Below are positions 8,940 to 17,558 of a DNA stretch of 64,000 nucleotides, one piece after another (within the stretch, counting starts at the first letter, position 1; each line of letters begins with the position of its first letter). The position numbers were made by a program, and so were the translations under genes. This DNA comes from CADEED01 sp964444835 (GTDB lineage Bacteria > Pseudomonadota > Gammaproteobacteria > Steroidobacterales > Steroidobacteraceae): the NCBI GenBank assembly GCA_964444835.1, contig CAYUIT010000001.1:62001-126000 (forward strand). The letters are read 5' to 3'. The notes under the pieces were generated by a model. The model was not told the DNA's origin, made no database searches, and saw only the letters and a list, made by a program, of their open reading frames with translations.

Positions 8940-9263
8940 TCAGAACGGCATCTTGAAGCCGGGCGGCAGTTGCATGCCGGCCATCACGCTCGACATCTTC
9001 TGCTGCGACGCCACCTCGACCTTGTGGACCGCGTCATTGATCGCAGCAGCCACGAGATCCTCGAGCATCTCGCGATCTTCACCGATCACTTGCGGCTCGA
9101 TCGTCACACGCTTGACCTCATGCTTCCCAGTCATCGTGACTTTGACCATGCCGCCGCCGGATTCACCGACGACTTCGAGGTTCGCGATCTCGGCCTGCGC
9201 CTTCTGCATGTTCGCTTGCAGTGCCTGCGCCTGCTTCATCATGTTGCCGATATTGCCTCGCAT
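8940..9263 (-). CDS. ybaB: YbaB/EbfC family nucleoid-associated protein
   Basis: Small DNA-binding protein of the YbaB/EbfC family, forming dimers that bind DNA and help organise the nucleoid. Its 107 residues begin with the N-terminal helix MRGNIGNMMKQAQALQ, continue into the beta-sheet MVKVTMTGKHEVKRVTIEP, and end with the characteristic methionine/glycine-rich tail MAGMQLPPGFKMPF. It lies between dnaX and recR on the same strand, as in E. coli. A 38 bp gap containing one CTAAC word separates it from dnaX. Confidence 0.95.
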   Translation of the reverse strand: MRGNIGNMMKQAQALQANMQKAQAEIANLEVVGESGGGMVKVTMTGKHEVKRVTIEPQVIGEDREMLEDLVAAAINDAVHKVEVASQQKMSSVMAGMQLPPGFKMPF

Positions 9264-9301
9264 CGCATGTCCTCACAGTTACCACTAACAAACTGAATCG
9301 A

Positions 9302-10903
9302 TCACGGCTTGGCGGGTCGCACGGAATCTTCGAGCAACGTCGCACCAAAGCGGTCTTTGAAAGCTTGCACCGTCGGATCGGTGTCGAGCGAGCGCCGCGC
9401 TTGATCGAGCCGCTCATTTTCGGCGCGCTCACGCGCCCGGCTCGGCGTCGCGACATCGGGCGAAGCTTGCGTGAATTCGATGCGCAACGTTTCACCGACA
9501 TAGGCACCCAGCGCCTGCGCCAGCCGCTCTTGCTGCGCAGGGGTTGCCATATGTGAATTGCGCGGATCGAGCGCCAAGGTCACCAGGTTCCCAGCGCGCC
9601 GGACGAAACCACAGTTCTGCGCGAGCTGGCGCGCGGCGCCGCCCACGTCGAGTGCGGCCACGACCTGGAGCCACGCCTCACTACTCAGCTCGATGCGAGT
9701 GCCGTGTGAGGTGGCCGATGACTCCGTCGGCGCAAGCGTCGCGGCGCTACTACCGGGGGTTGCAGGCGCTTGCGCAACACGTGTGGGCGGAGTGGGCACC
9801 GCACGCTCGCTGCCGCTCCCCAGCGGCCGAAACGCGAGCATCCGCAACAGAGTCATTTCAAAACCGGTCCGCGGATCCGGCGCGAGCGCCAAATCACGCC
9901 GCCCCAAGATGGCTGTTTGGTAGTACAGCTGCACGTCCTCTGGCGCAATCCGCATCGCCAGATCGGCGATCAACTCGGGATCGAACACATCGTCGAACTC
10001 GGCGGCGGGCACCGCTTGGCGCAGCGCGACGCGCTCCAGGAGCGACGCCAAATCTGCCAAAACTTGCGCGTAATCCGGCGAGAAATCCTCGAGCGAACGC
10101 GCTGCCGCCAGCAACGCGACAGCGTCGCCCGCAGCCAGCTCGCGCCCCAGTTTTGCCGTGTGCTCGCGATCGATCGAGCCCAGCATCGAACGGGCTGCAA
10201 CCTCAGTGACCGAACCACCCCCGAAGGCGATCAACTGATCGAGCAGCGAAAGCCCGTCGCGCAAACTTCCATCGGCGGCTTGTCCTAACAACTTGAGCGC
10301 CGCTGGCTCGAACGGAATCTTCTCGGCTTCCAAAATGTGCTGCATGCGGCCCACGATCAACGCCACCGGTAAGCGCTTGAGGTTGAACTGCAGACAGCGC
10401 GACAACACCGTAACGGGGACCTTTTGCGGGTCGGTGGTCGCGAGCAGAAACTTCACATGCGGCGGCGGCTCCTCGAGCGTCTTCAACAAGGCATTGAATG
10501 AGCTCGTCGAGAGCATGTGCACTTCGTCGATCAGATACACCTTGTAGCGGCCGCGCGTGGGCGCGTATTGCACGTTGTCGAGCAGCTCGCGCGTGTCGTC
10601 GACTTTGGTCCGCGAGGCCGCATCAACCTCAATCAGATCGACGAACCGACCGGCATCAACCTCACGACACGATGCGCATTCGCCGCACGGATTCGACGTG
10701 ACGCCGCGCTCGCAATTGAGGCTCTTGGCGAGGATGCGGGCGATCGTCGTCTTGCCGACACCACGCGTGCCGGTGAACAAGAACGCATGATGCACGCGGC
10801 CCTGATCGAGCGCGTTGCCGAGCGCACGCAGAACGTGTTCCTGGCCAACCAATTCCGCGAAGCGGCGTGGTCGCCATTTGCGTGCAATTGCGGTGTAGCT
10901 CAT
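9302..10903 (-). CDS. dnaX: DNA polymerase III subunits gamma/tau
   Basis: Clamp-loader ATPase subunit of the replicative polymerase. The N-terminal AAA+ module carries Walker A in FTGTRGVGKTT (about residue 45), the zinc-binding CGECASC (about residue 75), Walker B LIDEVHML and sensor 1 LLATTDPQKVP. The collar domain follows, then a Pro/Ala/Thr-rich linker, then a tau-like C-terminal domain ending in the family's DRFGATLLEDSVRP signature. At 533 residues it is shorter than E. coli tau (643). I see no clear A-rich slippery heptamer, so a separate gamma product is not predicted. The ATG at 10903 begins only 8 bp after the SRP RNA and lacks a strong ribosome-binding site. Confidence 0.96.
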   Translation of the reverse strand: MSYTAIARKWRPRRFAELVGQEHVLRALGNALDQGRVHHAFLFTGTRGVGKTTIARILAKSLNCERGVTSNPCGECASCREVDAGRFVDLIEVDAASRTKVDDTRELLDNVQYAPTRGRYKVYLIDEVHMLSTSSFNALLKTLEEPPPHVKFLLATTDPQKVPVTVLSRCLQFNLKRLPVALIVGRMQHILEAEKIPFEPAALKLLGQAADGSLRDGLSLLDQLIAFGGGSVTEVAARSMLGSIDREHTAKLGRELAAGDAVALLAAARSLEDFSPDYAQVLADLASLLERVALRQAVPAAEFDDVFDPELIADLAMRIAPEDVQLYYQTAILGRRDLALAPDPRTGFEMTLLRMLAFRPLGSGSERAVPTPPTRVAQAPATPGSSAATLAPTESSATSHGTRIELSSEAWLQVVAALDVGGAARQLAQNCGFVRRAGNLVTLALDPRNSHMATPAQQERLAQALGAYVGETLRIEFTQASPDVATPSRARERAENERLDQARRSLDTDPTVQAFKDRFGATLLEDSVRPAKP

Positions 10904-10911
10904 GAAATGGA

Positions 10912-11024
10912 GGCAGCCCGCACCAGCTTAGACTTCGGCACCCAACATCGCCGCTGCCGCTGCTCCCTTCCGGGCCTGACGGGATTCACGGTTAGTCGTC
11001 GCGAAGGAACCGATACGGACTGCC
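10912..11024 (-). ncRNA. ffs: Signal recognition particle RNA, small bacterial (4.5S) type
   Basis: On the minus strand the hallmark SRP RNA tetraloop/internal-loop core is present: GTCAGGCCCGGAAGGGAGCA. The ends are set by an 11-bp terminal helix: GGCAGTCCGTA (5' end, 11024-11014) pairs with TGCGGGCTGCC (3' end, 10922-10912), including G-U pairs. This predicts a 113-nt RNA, the usual size. It binds the Ffh M domain, and ffh is encoded elsewhere in this window. The gene sits 26 nt after tRNA-Ser and 8 nt before dnaX, so it is probably cut out of a longer transcript. Confidence 0.93.
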
Positions 11025-11050
11025 ATTGACCTTCCGTGCCCCGAGCGAAG

Positions 11051-11140
11051 TGGCGGAGAGAGTGGGATTCGAACCCACGAACACCTTGCGATGTTACTTG
11101 ACTTCCAATCAAGCGCCTTCGACCGCTCGGCCATCTCTCC
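11051..11140 (-). tRNA. tRNA-Ser (anticodon GGA)
   Basis: The minus strand folds into a class II tRNA with a 7-bp acceptor stem (GGAGAGA / TCTCTCC) and an anticodon stem CTTGA/TCAAG with loop TTGGAAG, giving anticodon GGA. A long variable arm (around TAACATCGCAAGGTGTT) and the T-loop TTCGAATC follow. The discriminator G is followed by an encoded CCA (11053-11051). It reads UCC and UCU. It directly precedes the SRP RNA gene on the same strand. Confidence 0.97.
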
Positions 11141-11275
11141 GAGTTCAAATATTTCAACGGCTTATCGAGATTACCTAACCTCGAAACGAACCCGGGTCTG
11201 CCGCGTCCGTCAGACCGCGGCGAATGATAGCAGCGCGCCATCGAAACGGCACTCGCTGCACACCCAGCCAACCTG

Positions 11276-11572
11276 TCAGGACTTCTTGGGCTCCGCCCGC
11301 GGCGTGCTGTACGGCGGCGGACTCTCGAGGCACCCCTCCGAGTCCGCGCGCGCGCGCTCAGGCTCGGCGAGCGGTGGGATCTTGAGCGCGGAGCGCGTAT
11401 CGGGCGCTTCCAAGCCGACGGGCACCTTGAGGGGCGGCAAGTCCTGCGATGCTGCGTAGGTGGAGGTGTCGTTGCACGACACACGGAACGCGCCGCAACC
11501 CGCCAACGTGAGCATCGCACCCACGACGACGGACCGCATGACGACAGATCGACTGAGTAACTTCATGTGCAC
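11276..11572 (-). CDS. Short lipoprotein resembling only the N-terminal lasso of BamC
   Basis: A 98-residue exported lipoprotein with lipobox LAGC (Cys26). The mature part is Pro-rich and apparently unstructured. It contains LPPLKVPVGLEAPDTRSALKIPP, reminiscent of the N-terminal BamC region that wraps around BamD in the outer-membrane protein assembly machine. The two helix-grip domains of BamC are absent. In E. coli bamC lies directly downstream of dapA, and this gene has the same position and strand, 17 bp after the dapA stop. I infer a minimal BamC-like protein, but family membership needs a profile search. The start could be either of the first two methionines. Confidence 0.6.
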   Translation of the reverse strand: MHMKLLSRSVVMRSVVVGAMLTLAGCGAFRVSCNDTSTYAASQDLPPLKVPVGLEAPDTRSALKIPPLAEPERARADSEGCLESPPPYSTPRAEPKKS

Positions 11573-11589
11573 TAGACCTACGCGGGACC

Positions 11590-12474
11590 TCAGGAGTTCA
11601 CGGTGATACCAGCCGCCTGCAGCGACTCGATCACGACCGCATGATACCCCGCCGACAACTCCGTCAGTGGCAAACGAATGCCGCGCTCGATCAGCCCCAT
11701 GCTACTCAGGGCCCACTTGACGGGAATGGGATTCGCTTCAACGAACAAGTTTCGATGCAGCAGCGTCAAACGAGCATCGACGCGCGCCGCTGCGGCTGCG
11801 TCGCCCGCCAGCGCCAGCGCAACCATTTCCGCCATCGCCTTGGGCGCGACGTTGGCCGTCACGGAAATCACACCCCTCGCGCCGGCAGCGATGGCCTCGC
11901 GCGCCGTCAAATCGTCGCCACTCAACACGGTGAACCCCGCTACAGCGTCCGCGAGTAGTTGCCGAACCCGAGCCGGGTCTGCCACGGCCTCCTTGAGCGC
12001 CACGATGCGCGGCACACGCGACAGGCGCGCTGCGGTGGCGGGCAACAGGTCGACCGCTGTACGACCCGGCACGTTGTACAACATCACGGGCACGCGGCTC
12101 GCCTCGGCTGCCGCGACGTAATGCCGGTAGAGCCCCTCTTGCGTGGGCTTGTTATAGGCTGGCGTGACGATCAACAACGCTGCCACGTCGAGCGCCGAAA
12201 TCCAGCGCGCGCGCTCCACTGTGGTGGCAGTGCTGTTAGTGCCGGCACCCGCGATTACCGCACACCGACCGCGCACGTGTTCGATGGCGCGCACAATGAG
12301 CTCGCGCAACTCGGCATCACTCAAGGTGGGCGATTCCCCGGTCGTGCCGCCGACCACGATGCCCGATGTGCCATTGGCGAGGTGAAATTCGATGAGGCGC
12401 GCCCATGCTGCATAGTCAATCGCGCCGTCGGGCCGCATCGGGGTAACCAGCGCGACCATGCTGCCAGAAAACAT
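11590..12474 (-). CDS. dapA: 4-hydroxy-tetrahydrodipicolinate synthase
   Basis: Condenses pyruvate with aspartate semialdehyde, the first committed step to lysine and diaminopimelate. The 294-residue TIM-barrel protein has the Schiff-base lysine Lys161 (IVALKEA), the catalytic Tyr133 (YNVPGRT) with Arg138, and the GGTTGES motif at residues 42-48. These match the E. coli positions exactly. I place the start at ATG 12474 (MFSGSMVALVTP) because it gives the standard N-terminus. The frame runs further upstream, but that part has no homologous character. It is divergent from gcvR. Confidence 0.95.
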   Translation of the reverse strand: MFSGSMVALVTPMRPDGAIDYAAWARLIEFHLANGTSGIVVGGTTGESPTLSDAELRELIVRAIEHVRGRCAVIAGAGTNSTATTVERARWISALDVAALLIVTPAYNKPTQEGLYRHYVAAAEASRVPVMLYNVPGRTAVDLLPATAARLSRVPRIVALKEAVADPARVRQLLADAVAGFTVLSGDDLTAREAIAAGARGVISVTANVAPKAMAEMVALALAGDAAAAARVDARLTLLHRNLFVEANPIPVKWALSSMGLIERGIRLPLTELSAGYHAVVIESLQAAGITVNS

Positions 12475-12623
12475 CGGGAAATTGCGCCCTTGAAGCCGAG
12501 GGGAGTAGGCCATGGTACGGGCGCGCGAACGCGTTCTGCAAGCGACAAAACATACGCAATGGGAGCGCTGACGGGTACACTTTGCACCTTGTGACGAACG
12601 CCTATGTCGAGCCCACGCCCCCG

Positions 12624-13154
12624 ATGAAACAGCATCTCGCCGTCTCTGCAATTGGTAGCGATCGGACCGGTATGGTCCATGACCTGACGAAGGTCATCGC
12701 AGACAGCGGTGGCAGCATCAGCGAGAGCCGCATGGCGGCGCTGGGTAACGAGTTCGCGATGTTGCTGCTGGTGTCGGGCAATTGGCATTCGTTGGCGCGC
12801 TTGGAGGGCGAGCTCAACAAACTCGCGAGTGACGGCACGATGACGGTGCACGTGCGTCGCACCGAGCCCAAGGCACAGCGCGCGGAAATGATCCCCTACT
12901 CGGTCGATGCGGTATGCCTCGATCAGACCGGCATCGTTGCGGGACTCGCCGGCTTTTTTGCCTCGCGCGGCATCGACATCGCCGAAGTCGCAACCCGCAC
13001 CTACCCGGCTCCGCATACGGGCGCGCAAATGTTCGCGATTCAGATGATCGCGAACGTGCCGAAGCGCGTGCAGTTGTCACAACTACGCGAGGAGTTCCTC
13101 GACTTTTGCGACTCGATGAATCTCGACGCGATTCTCGAGCCCGTCAAGCCTTGA
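12624..13154 (+). CDS. gcvR: GcvR-like double ACT-domain regulator
   Basis: Two ACT domains in tandem. The first begins HLAVSAIGSDRTGMVHDLT and the second VDAVCLDQTGIVAGLAGFF, the layout of GcvR. GcvR represses the glycine cleavage system by binding GcvA when glycine is scarce. The ATG at 12624 gives 176 residues, close to E. coli GcvR (190). A GTG at 12591 would add 11 residues. The arrangement dapA (divergent) - gcvR - bcp is the same neighbourhood as in E. coli, which supports orthology. No gcv genes are present in the window. Confidence 0.85.
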   Translation: MKQHLAVSAIGSDRTGMVHDLTKVIADSGGSISESRMAALGNEFAMLLLVSGNWHSLARLEGELNKLASDGTMTVHVRRTEPKAQRAEMIPYSVDAVCLDQTGIVAGLAGFFASRGIDIAEVATRTYPAPHTGAQMFAIQMIANVPKRVQLSQLREEFLDFCDSMNLDAILEPVKP

Positions 13155-13181
13155 TCTCGACTGCGCTCCCAGGACTAACCC

Positions 13182-13649
13182 ATGAGTAAAGTGGCCGTTG
13201 GCAAGAAGATCCCCAGTTTTTCCGTGCCGCAATCGGATGGCACGGCGTGGAAATCGAGCGACGCACTCGGCAAGAACCTCGTGCTGTATTTCTACCCCAA
13301 GGACATGACACCGGGCTGCACGATCGAAGGCCAGAACTTTCGCGACCTGAGCGCTGCGTTCAAGAAAGCGAAGACACAAGTGATTGGCGTCTCGCGCGAT
13401 AGCTGCGCGTCACACGCAAAGTTTCGCACCAAGGAAAAGCTGCCGTTCGAACTCCTCGCCGACACCGACGAAAAGCTCTGCAAGCTGTTCGATGTCATCA
13501 AGGAAAAGAACATGTATGGCAAGAAGGTGTTAGGCATCGAGCGCTCGACATTCTTGTTCGACGCGAACGGCGTCCTCGTCAAAGAATGGCGCAAAGTGAA
13601 AGTCGACGGCCATGCGGACGAGGTGCTCGCCGCGGCGCAGGCACTCTGA
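13182..13649 (+). CDS. bcp: Thioredoxin-dependent peroxiredoxin (Bcp/PrxQ)
   Basis: Reduces H2O2 and organic peroxides. The 155-residue protein has the peroxidatic motif YPKDMTPGCT with Cys46. The near resolving cysteine of E. coli Bcp (five residues on) is absent, as the segment reads CTIEGQNF. Cys75 (RDSCASHAKF) and Cys100 (DEKLCKLF) are the other candidates, so this may be an atypical 2-Cys enzyme using the helix-3 region or a 1-Cys form. It follows gcvR by 27 bp on the same strand, with ATG 13182. Confidence 0.93.
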   Translation: MSKVAVGKKIPSFSVPQSDGTAWKSSDALGKNLVLYFYPKDMTPGCTIEGQNFRDLSAAFKKAKTQVIGVSRDSCASHAKFRTKEKLPFELLADTDEKLCKLFDVIKEKNMYGKKVLGIERSTFLFDANGVLVKEWRKVKVDGHADEVLAAAQAL

Positions 13650-13709
13650 CGCCGCCGCTCCGCGCAACCGCTGCCGAAGATTCGCTCGAGCACACGGCTT
13701 GGAGTTGAT

Positions 13710-15128
13710 TTGAAACCGCGATCGAAGACGTCTGGCCGATTGTTCGTGCTCGATACGAATGTGCTGATGCACGATCCGACGGCAATCTTCCGTTTCGACG
13801 AACACGACATCTACTTGCCGATGGTCGTCCTCGAAGAGCTCGACACGCACAAGAAAGGCATGTCCGAAGCCTCGCGCAATGTGCGCCAAGTGAGTCGCTT
13901 CCTCGACGACTTGATGCGCGATGCGACGAAAGAACAGATCGACCGCGGTCTGCCCCTGCCGTCGGCACTGGTCAGTAAGCACGGCAAAAAGAAGCCCGTC
14001 TCGGGCCGCCTGTTTTTCCAAACGCGCCAGCTCTCGAGTGCGTTGCCGGATTATTTGCCGGGCCACGGATCCGACAACGCGATTTTGGCGCAGACGCTCG
14101 CGTTGCAGGCGTTGCATCCCGAATCGCGTGTCACTTTGGTGTCGAAGGACATCAATTTGCGTATCAAAGCGTCGGTCGTCGGCGTGCACGCCGAGGACTA
14201 CACGAGCGACAAGACGATCGAGGACGCCGACGTGCTGTCGACTGGCACGCGCGTTTTGCCGGCGACGTTTTGGGAATCGCACGGCAAGAACATGCGCTCG
14301 TGGAAAGAGGCGGATCGCACGCTTTACGATGTGGCCGGCCTGGTGGTGGGCGAGCTGCAGGTGAACCAGTTCGTTTACGAGGATGCGCCGAACGGCATTG
14401 AGGCGATCGTTCGGCGCATTCACGACGGTAAAGCGACACTCGAGCTGGTTCGTGACTATCGGTCCGACCGCCACAATGTTTGGGGTGTGGTCGCGCGCAA
14501 CCGCGAACAGAACTTCGCGCTCAATTTGTTGCTCGATCCCGAGATTGATTTCGTCACGATCCTCGGACCGGCGGGCACAGGCAAAACATTACTCACACTC
14601 GCCGCAGGTCTCGCGCAGACGCTCGACGCGAATCGCTTCGCGGAGATCATCATGACGCGCGTCACCATTCCGTTGGGTGAGGACATCGGCTTCCTCCCAG
14701 GCACGGAGGAAGAAAAAATGGAGCCGTGGATGGGCGCGCTCATGGATAACCTCGAAGTGCTCACCAAGAGCACCGAGGGCGGCAATTGGGGCCGCGCAGC
14801 GACGAACGATTTGCTGCGCAATCGCATCAAGATTCGCTCGTTGAACTTCATGCGGGGGCGCACGTTTTTGAATCGCTACGTCATCCTGGATGAGGCGCAG
14901 AATCTCACGCCGAAACAGATGAAAGCGCTCGTGACGCGCGCGGGGCCAGGCACCAAAGTCGTCTGCCTCGGCAACATCGCGCAGATCGACACGCCGTACC
15001 TCACTGAAACCACGTCCGGCCTGACGTTCGTGGTCAACCGTTTCCTCGGGTGGCCGCACTCGGGTCACATCACTTTGGTGCGCGGCGAGCGTTCGCGGCT
15101 CGCCGATTACGCGTCCGAGACTTTGTAG
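13710..15128 (+). CDS. PIN-PhoH fusion ATPase (PhoH2 type)
   Basis: A 472-residue protein joining an N-terminal PIN ribonuclease domain (acidic residues beginning with Asp15 in FVLDTNVLMHDP, residues about 1-150) to a C-terminal PhoH-type ATPase. The ATPase has Walker A GPAGTGKT at residues 286-293 and Walker B YVILDEAQNLTP. Proteins of this PhoH2 architecture have been described as RNA-unwinding and RNA-cleaving enzymes. The role in this lineage is not known. The start is TTG at 13710 with GGAG at 13701-13704. It is distinct from the single-domain ybeZ-type PhoH. It follows bcp and precedes the BepA-like gene on the same strand. Confidence 0.9.
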   Translation: MKPRSKTSGRLFVLDTNVLMHDPTAIFRFDEHDIYLPMVVLEELDTHKKGMSEASRNVRQVSRFLDDLMRDATKEQIDRGLPLPSALVSKHGKKKPVSGRLFFQTRQLSSALPDYLPGHGSDNAILAQTLALQALHPESRVTLVSKDINLRIKASVVGVHAEDYTSDKTIEDADVLSTGTRVLPATFWESHGKNMRSWKEADRTLYDVAGLVVGELQVNQFVYEDAPNGIEAIVRRIHDGKATLELVRDYRSDRHNVWGVVARNREQNFALNLLLDPEIDFVTILGPAGTGKTLLTLAAGLAQTLDANRFAEIIMTRVTIPLGEDIGFLPGTEEEKMEPWMGALMDNLEVLTKSTEGGNWGRAATNDLLRNRIKIRSLNFMRGRTFLNRYVILDEAQNLTPKQMKALVTRAGPGTKVVCLGNIAQIDTPYLTETTSGLTFVVNRFLGWPHSGHITLVRGERSRLADYASETL

Positions 15129-15202
15129 CCGGCCGACGGAACCGGCGCCCGACCCCTCTGTCTCAGCTCAATGTGCTTGGCCAATTTCACTTCCCATTTG
15201 AC

Positions 15203-16702
15203 ATGATGGCGCGCTGCGGAGCTGTGTTCCGAATTGTGACGCTGAGCGCCCTGCTCACCGGCGCCGCCAGCGCGCAGGCGCAGGCTCCCACCGATTTACC
15301 GGACATCGGCAGTCCCGCGAGTTCCGTGCTCACGCAAAGCGAGGAATACCAAATCGGTGCGATGGTGGTCCGGCAGCTACGGGAACAAGGCCAGATTCTC
15401 GACGACCCCGAAACCACAGAATATCTACAGTCGCTCGGCGCGCGGATCGGCGCCCATGCGAGCGGCGAGAATGGCCAGCGGTTTCAGTTTTTCGTAGTGC
15501 GCGATCCCACAATCAACGCCTTCGCGTTGCCGGGTGGATTCATCGGCGTGAACCATGGCCTGATCCTCACGACGACTAACGAGGCGCAGCTCGCGAGCGT
15601 GCTCGCACACGAAATCGCGCACGTCACACAGCGTCATATCGCACGGCGCCTACAGGCGCAAGGCCGTCAGAGTATGGCTGCGGCCGCTGCGATGCTGGCA
15701 GCGTTGATCATTGGCGCGACGACCGGTGCTAGCGGCGATGTGATGCAAGGTGCGATTGCGATGTCGCAAGGCATGGCGGCACAGCAGTCGATCAACTTCA
15801 CGCGCGCCAACGAGTACGAAGCCGATCGCGTCGGTATCGGCTTTCTGGCAGCGGCGGGCTTCGATCCAAACGCCATGCCAGATTTCTTCGAGACGATGGG
15901 CCGACGCGCGGGCCTAGCAGGGCGCGGCGTACCTGAGCTGTTGCGCTCACACCCTGTCACGACGAACCGCATCGCCGAATCGCGGTCGCGTGCCATGCAG
16001 CTCTCGCCCATTGTGCAACCAGAATCTTTGGGCTACCAACTCGCGCGCGAGCGGCTGCGCGTGGTTGCGGGGCCAAGCGACGCCGACGTGCGGCCATACT
16101 ATGAAGCGCGGCGCCAGGCGCGTTCCCTCACGGTCGGCGAACGCTACGGCGCCGCACTCGCAGCACTCGCTGCGGGTCAAACACTCGAAGCGTTATCGGA
16201 GTTCGAAACGCTCGCGCTTACGTACGCGCAGATCCCGATGATCCAGTCCACTTTCGGCGAGGCGCAGTTGCGCGCAGGTAACGAGAAGGCGGCGCTGAAC
16301 GTCTTCGAGCGCGCGCTCGCAATCTCGCCGCGCAACGTGCCGCTCACGATTCGCTACGCCGAGGCGTTACTGAAGACGGGCAACCCGAAAGCCGCGCACT
16401 CTCTGCTGCTCGACCTGTTCAACAACGTCGCCCCGACACCCGAGCAGATTCGCTTCACGGCGCTGGCCGCGAGCGCCGCTGGCGACATCGGGGACGCGTA
16501 CTACTACATGAGCGAGTACCACATTGCCGGTGGCGATCTGCAACTGTCGGCAAAGCAATTGGAATTGGCCTTGGCTTCGCCCAATTTGAACAATGTGCAA
16601 CGCGGTCGATTCCAAGCGCGCCTCGATGAGGTACGCGAGGTGCTCGCGCGCGATCGCCGGCGGGCAGCCCGCCGCGACCCAGAACCGCAAGACGGGCCGT
16701 AG
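15203..16702 (+). CDS. bepA: Periplasmic M48 metalloprotease with TPR repeats (BepA-like)
   Basis: BepA-type proteases act in the periplasm on stalled or misassembled outer-membrane proteins such as LptD. A signal peptide covers residues 1-26 (cut near AQA). The zinc site is His136-Glu137-x-x-His140 in LAHEIAHVTQRH, with the third ligand in the downstream NEYEADRVG motif. The C-terminal half (about 310-480) shows TPR-like helical repeats. At 499 residues it is close to E. coli BepA (487). I chose ATG 15203, because the frame upstream overlaps the PhoH gene and lacks a signal sequence. It lies just upstream of mlaA, another outer-membrane quality-control gene. Confidence 0.9.
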   Translation: MMARCGAVFRIVTLSALLTGAASAQAQAPTDLPDIGSPASSVLTQSEEYQIGAMVVRQLREQGQILDDPETTEYLQSLGARIGAHASGENGQRFQFFVVRDPTINAFALPGGFIGVNHGLILTTTNEAQLASVLAHEIAHVTQRHIARRLQAQGRQSMAAAAAMLAALIIGATTGASGDVMQGAIAMSQGMAAQQSINFTRANEYEADRVGIGFLAAAGFDPNAMPDFFETMGRRAGLAGRGVPELLRSHPVTTNRIAESRSRAMQLSPIVQPESLGYQLARERLRVVAGPSDADVRPYYEARRQARSLTVGERYGAALAALAAGQTLEALSEFETLALTYAQIPMIQSTFGEAQLRAGNEKAALNVFERALAISPRNVPLTIRYAEALLKTGNPKAAHSLLLDLFNNVAPTPEQIRFTALAASAAGDIGDAYYYMSEYHIAGGDLQLSAKQLELALASPNLNNVQRGRFQARLDEVREVLARDRRRAARRDPEPQDGP

Positions 16703-16734
16703 CGCCCCCAACCATCAGTTACAATTCCGCAGGC

Positions 16735-17541
16735 ATGCGTCACACAATTCGCACCCTACTCCCAGCCACGCTGGTTGCCGTTCTCGCGCTGTCTGCCACC
16801 GGTTGCGTCACCGTGCCGGAAGGCGCGCGCGACAGCCGCGATCCCTACCAATCGTTCAATCGCAGCGTGTATCGCTTCAACGATACAGTCGATCGGGGTT
16901 TCGCCAAGCCGCTGGCGCAGGCCTATCGCGCCGTCGCACCGAAGCCCGTGCGGACGGGGGTGTCGAATTTCTTAAGCAACCTTACCTATCCCGGCACGGT
17001 CGTGAACGCGGCGCTGCAAGGGAAAGTGCGACAGGCTGGCCGCGACGGCGCACGCTTCGTGCTGAACTCGACGTTGGGCCTAGGCGGCATCCTCGATCCA
17101 GCCACCGCGGCGGGACTCGAGCAGAACGACGAAGACTTTGGACAGACGCTCGGCAAATGGGGTGTGCCCTCGGGCCCCTACGTCGTGCTGCCCTTCCTCG
17201 GGCCCTCGTCGGTGCGCGACAGCTTTGGCACCGTGCTCGATCGCGCGACCGATCCGTCTAACTACACCGACGATAGTGGCGTGAGCATCGGTCTGAATGC
17301 GATTCAGTTAGTCGATCGTCGGTCGCGAATCATGGATGTCGAACGACAGCTCGAAGGCGTATTCGACCCGTACGCATTCATTCGTAACGCGTGGCTGCAG
17401 AGGCGCGAGTACCAGGTGCGGGATGGCGATGTGATCGAAGCGCCGCCCGAGGAAGAAACGGAAATGCTCGATGCGCCGACCGACGATTCGGCCACGAGCG
17501 ACGCTGCCGCAGAACCGCCAGCGGAGCCACCGCAGCAATAG
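16735..17541 (+). CDS. mlaA: Outer-membrane lipoprotein MlaA (VacJ)
   Basis: MlaA removes mislocalised phospholipids from the outer leaflet of the outer membrane and passes them to MlaC. The lipobox LSATGC places the lipidated Cys at residue 24. The mature domain begins with the family signature DPYQSFNRSVYRFND and contains NFLSNLTYPGTVVNAALQG and the GILDPATAAGL segment. The C-terminus ends in an acidic, Pro/Ala-rich tail of about 40 residues that is probably disordered. It is convergent with mlaFEDCB, 17 bp from the mlaB stop, so the complete Mla pathway is encoded here. Confidence 0.96.
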   Translation: MRHTIRTLLPATLVAVLALSATGCVTVPEGARDSRDPYQSFNRSVYRFNDTVDRGFAKPLAQAYRAVAPKPVRTGVSNFLSNLTYPGTVVNAALQGKVRQAGRDGARFVLNSTLGLGGILDPATAAGLEQNDEDFGQTLGKWGVPSGPYVVLPFLGPSSVRDSFGTVLDRATDPSNYTDDSGVSIGLNAIQLVDRRSRIMDVERQLEGVFDPYAFIRNAWLQRREYQVRDGDVIEAPPEEETEMLDAPTDDSATSDAAAEPPAEPPQQ

Positions 17542-17558
17542 TCTGCGCGGTTGGTCGG

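Noticed and set aside
9302..10903. Programmed frameshift in dnaX to make gamma
   Set aside because: I looked for an A-rich slippery heptamer followed by a hairpin around the end of the third domain and saw none.
10900..11520. Long open frame across the tRNA-Ser and SRP RNA genes (minus strand)
   Set aside because: It runs through two well-supported RNA genes and part of the lipoprotein gene. High GC suppresses stop codons, so long antisense or shadow frames are common here.
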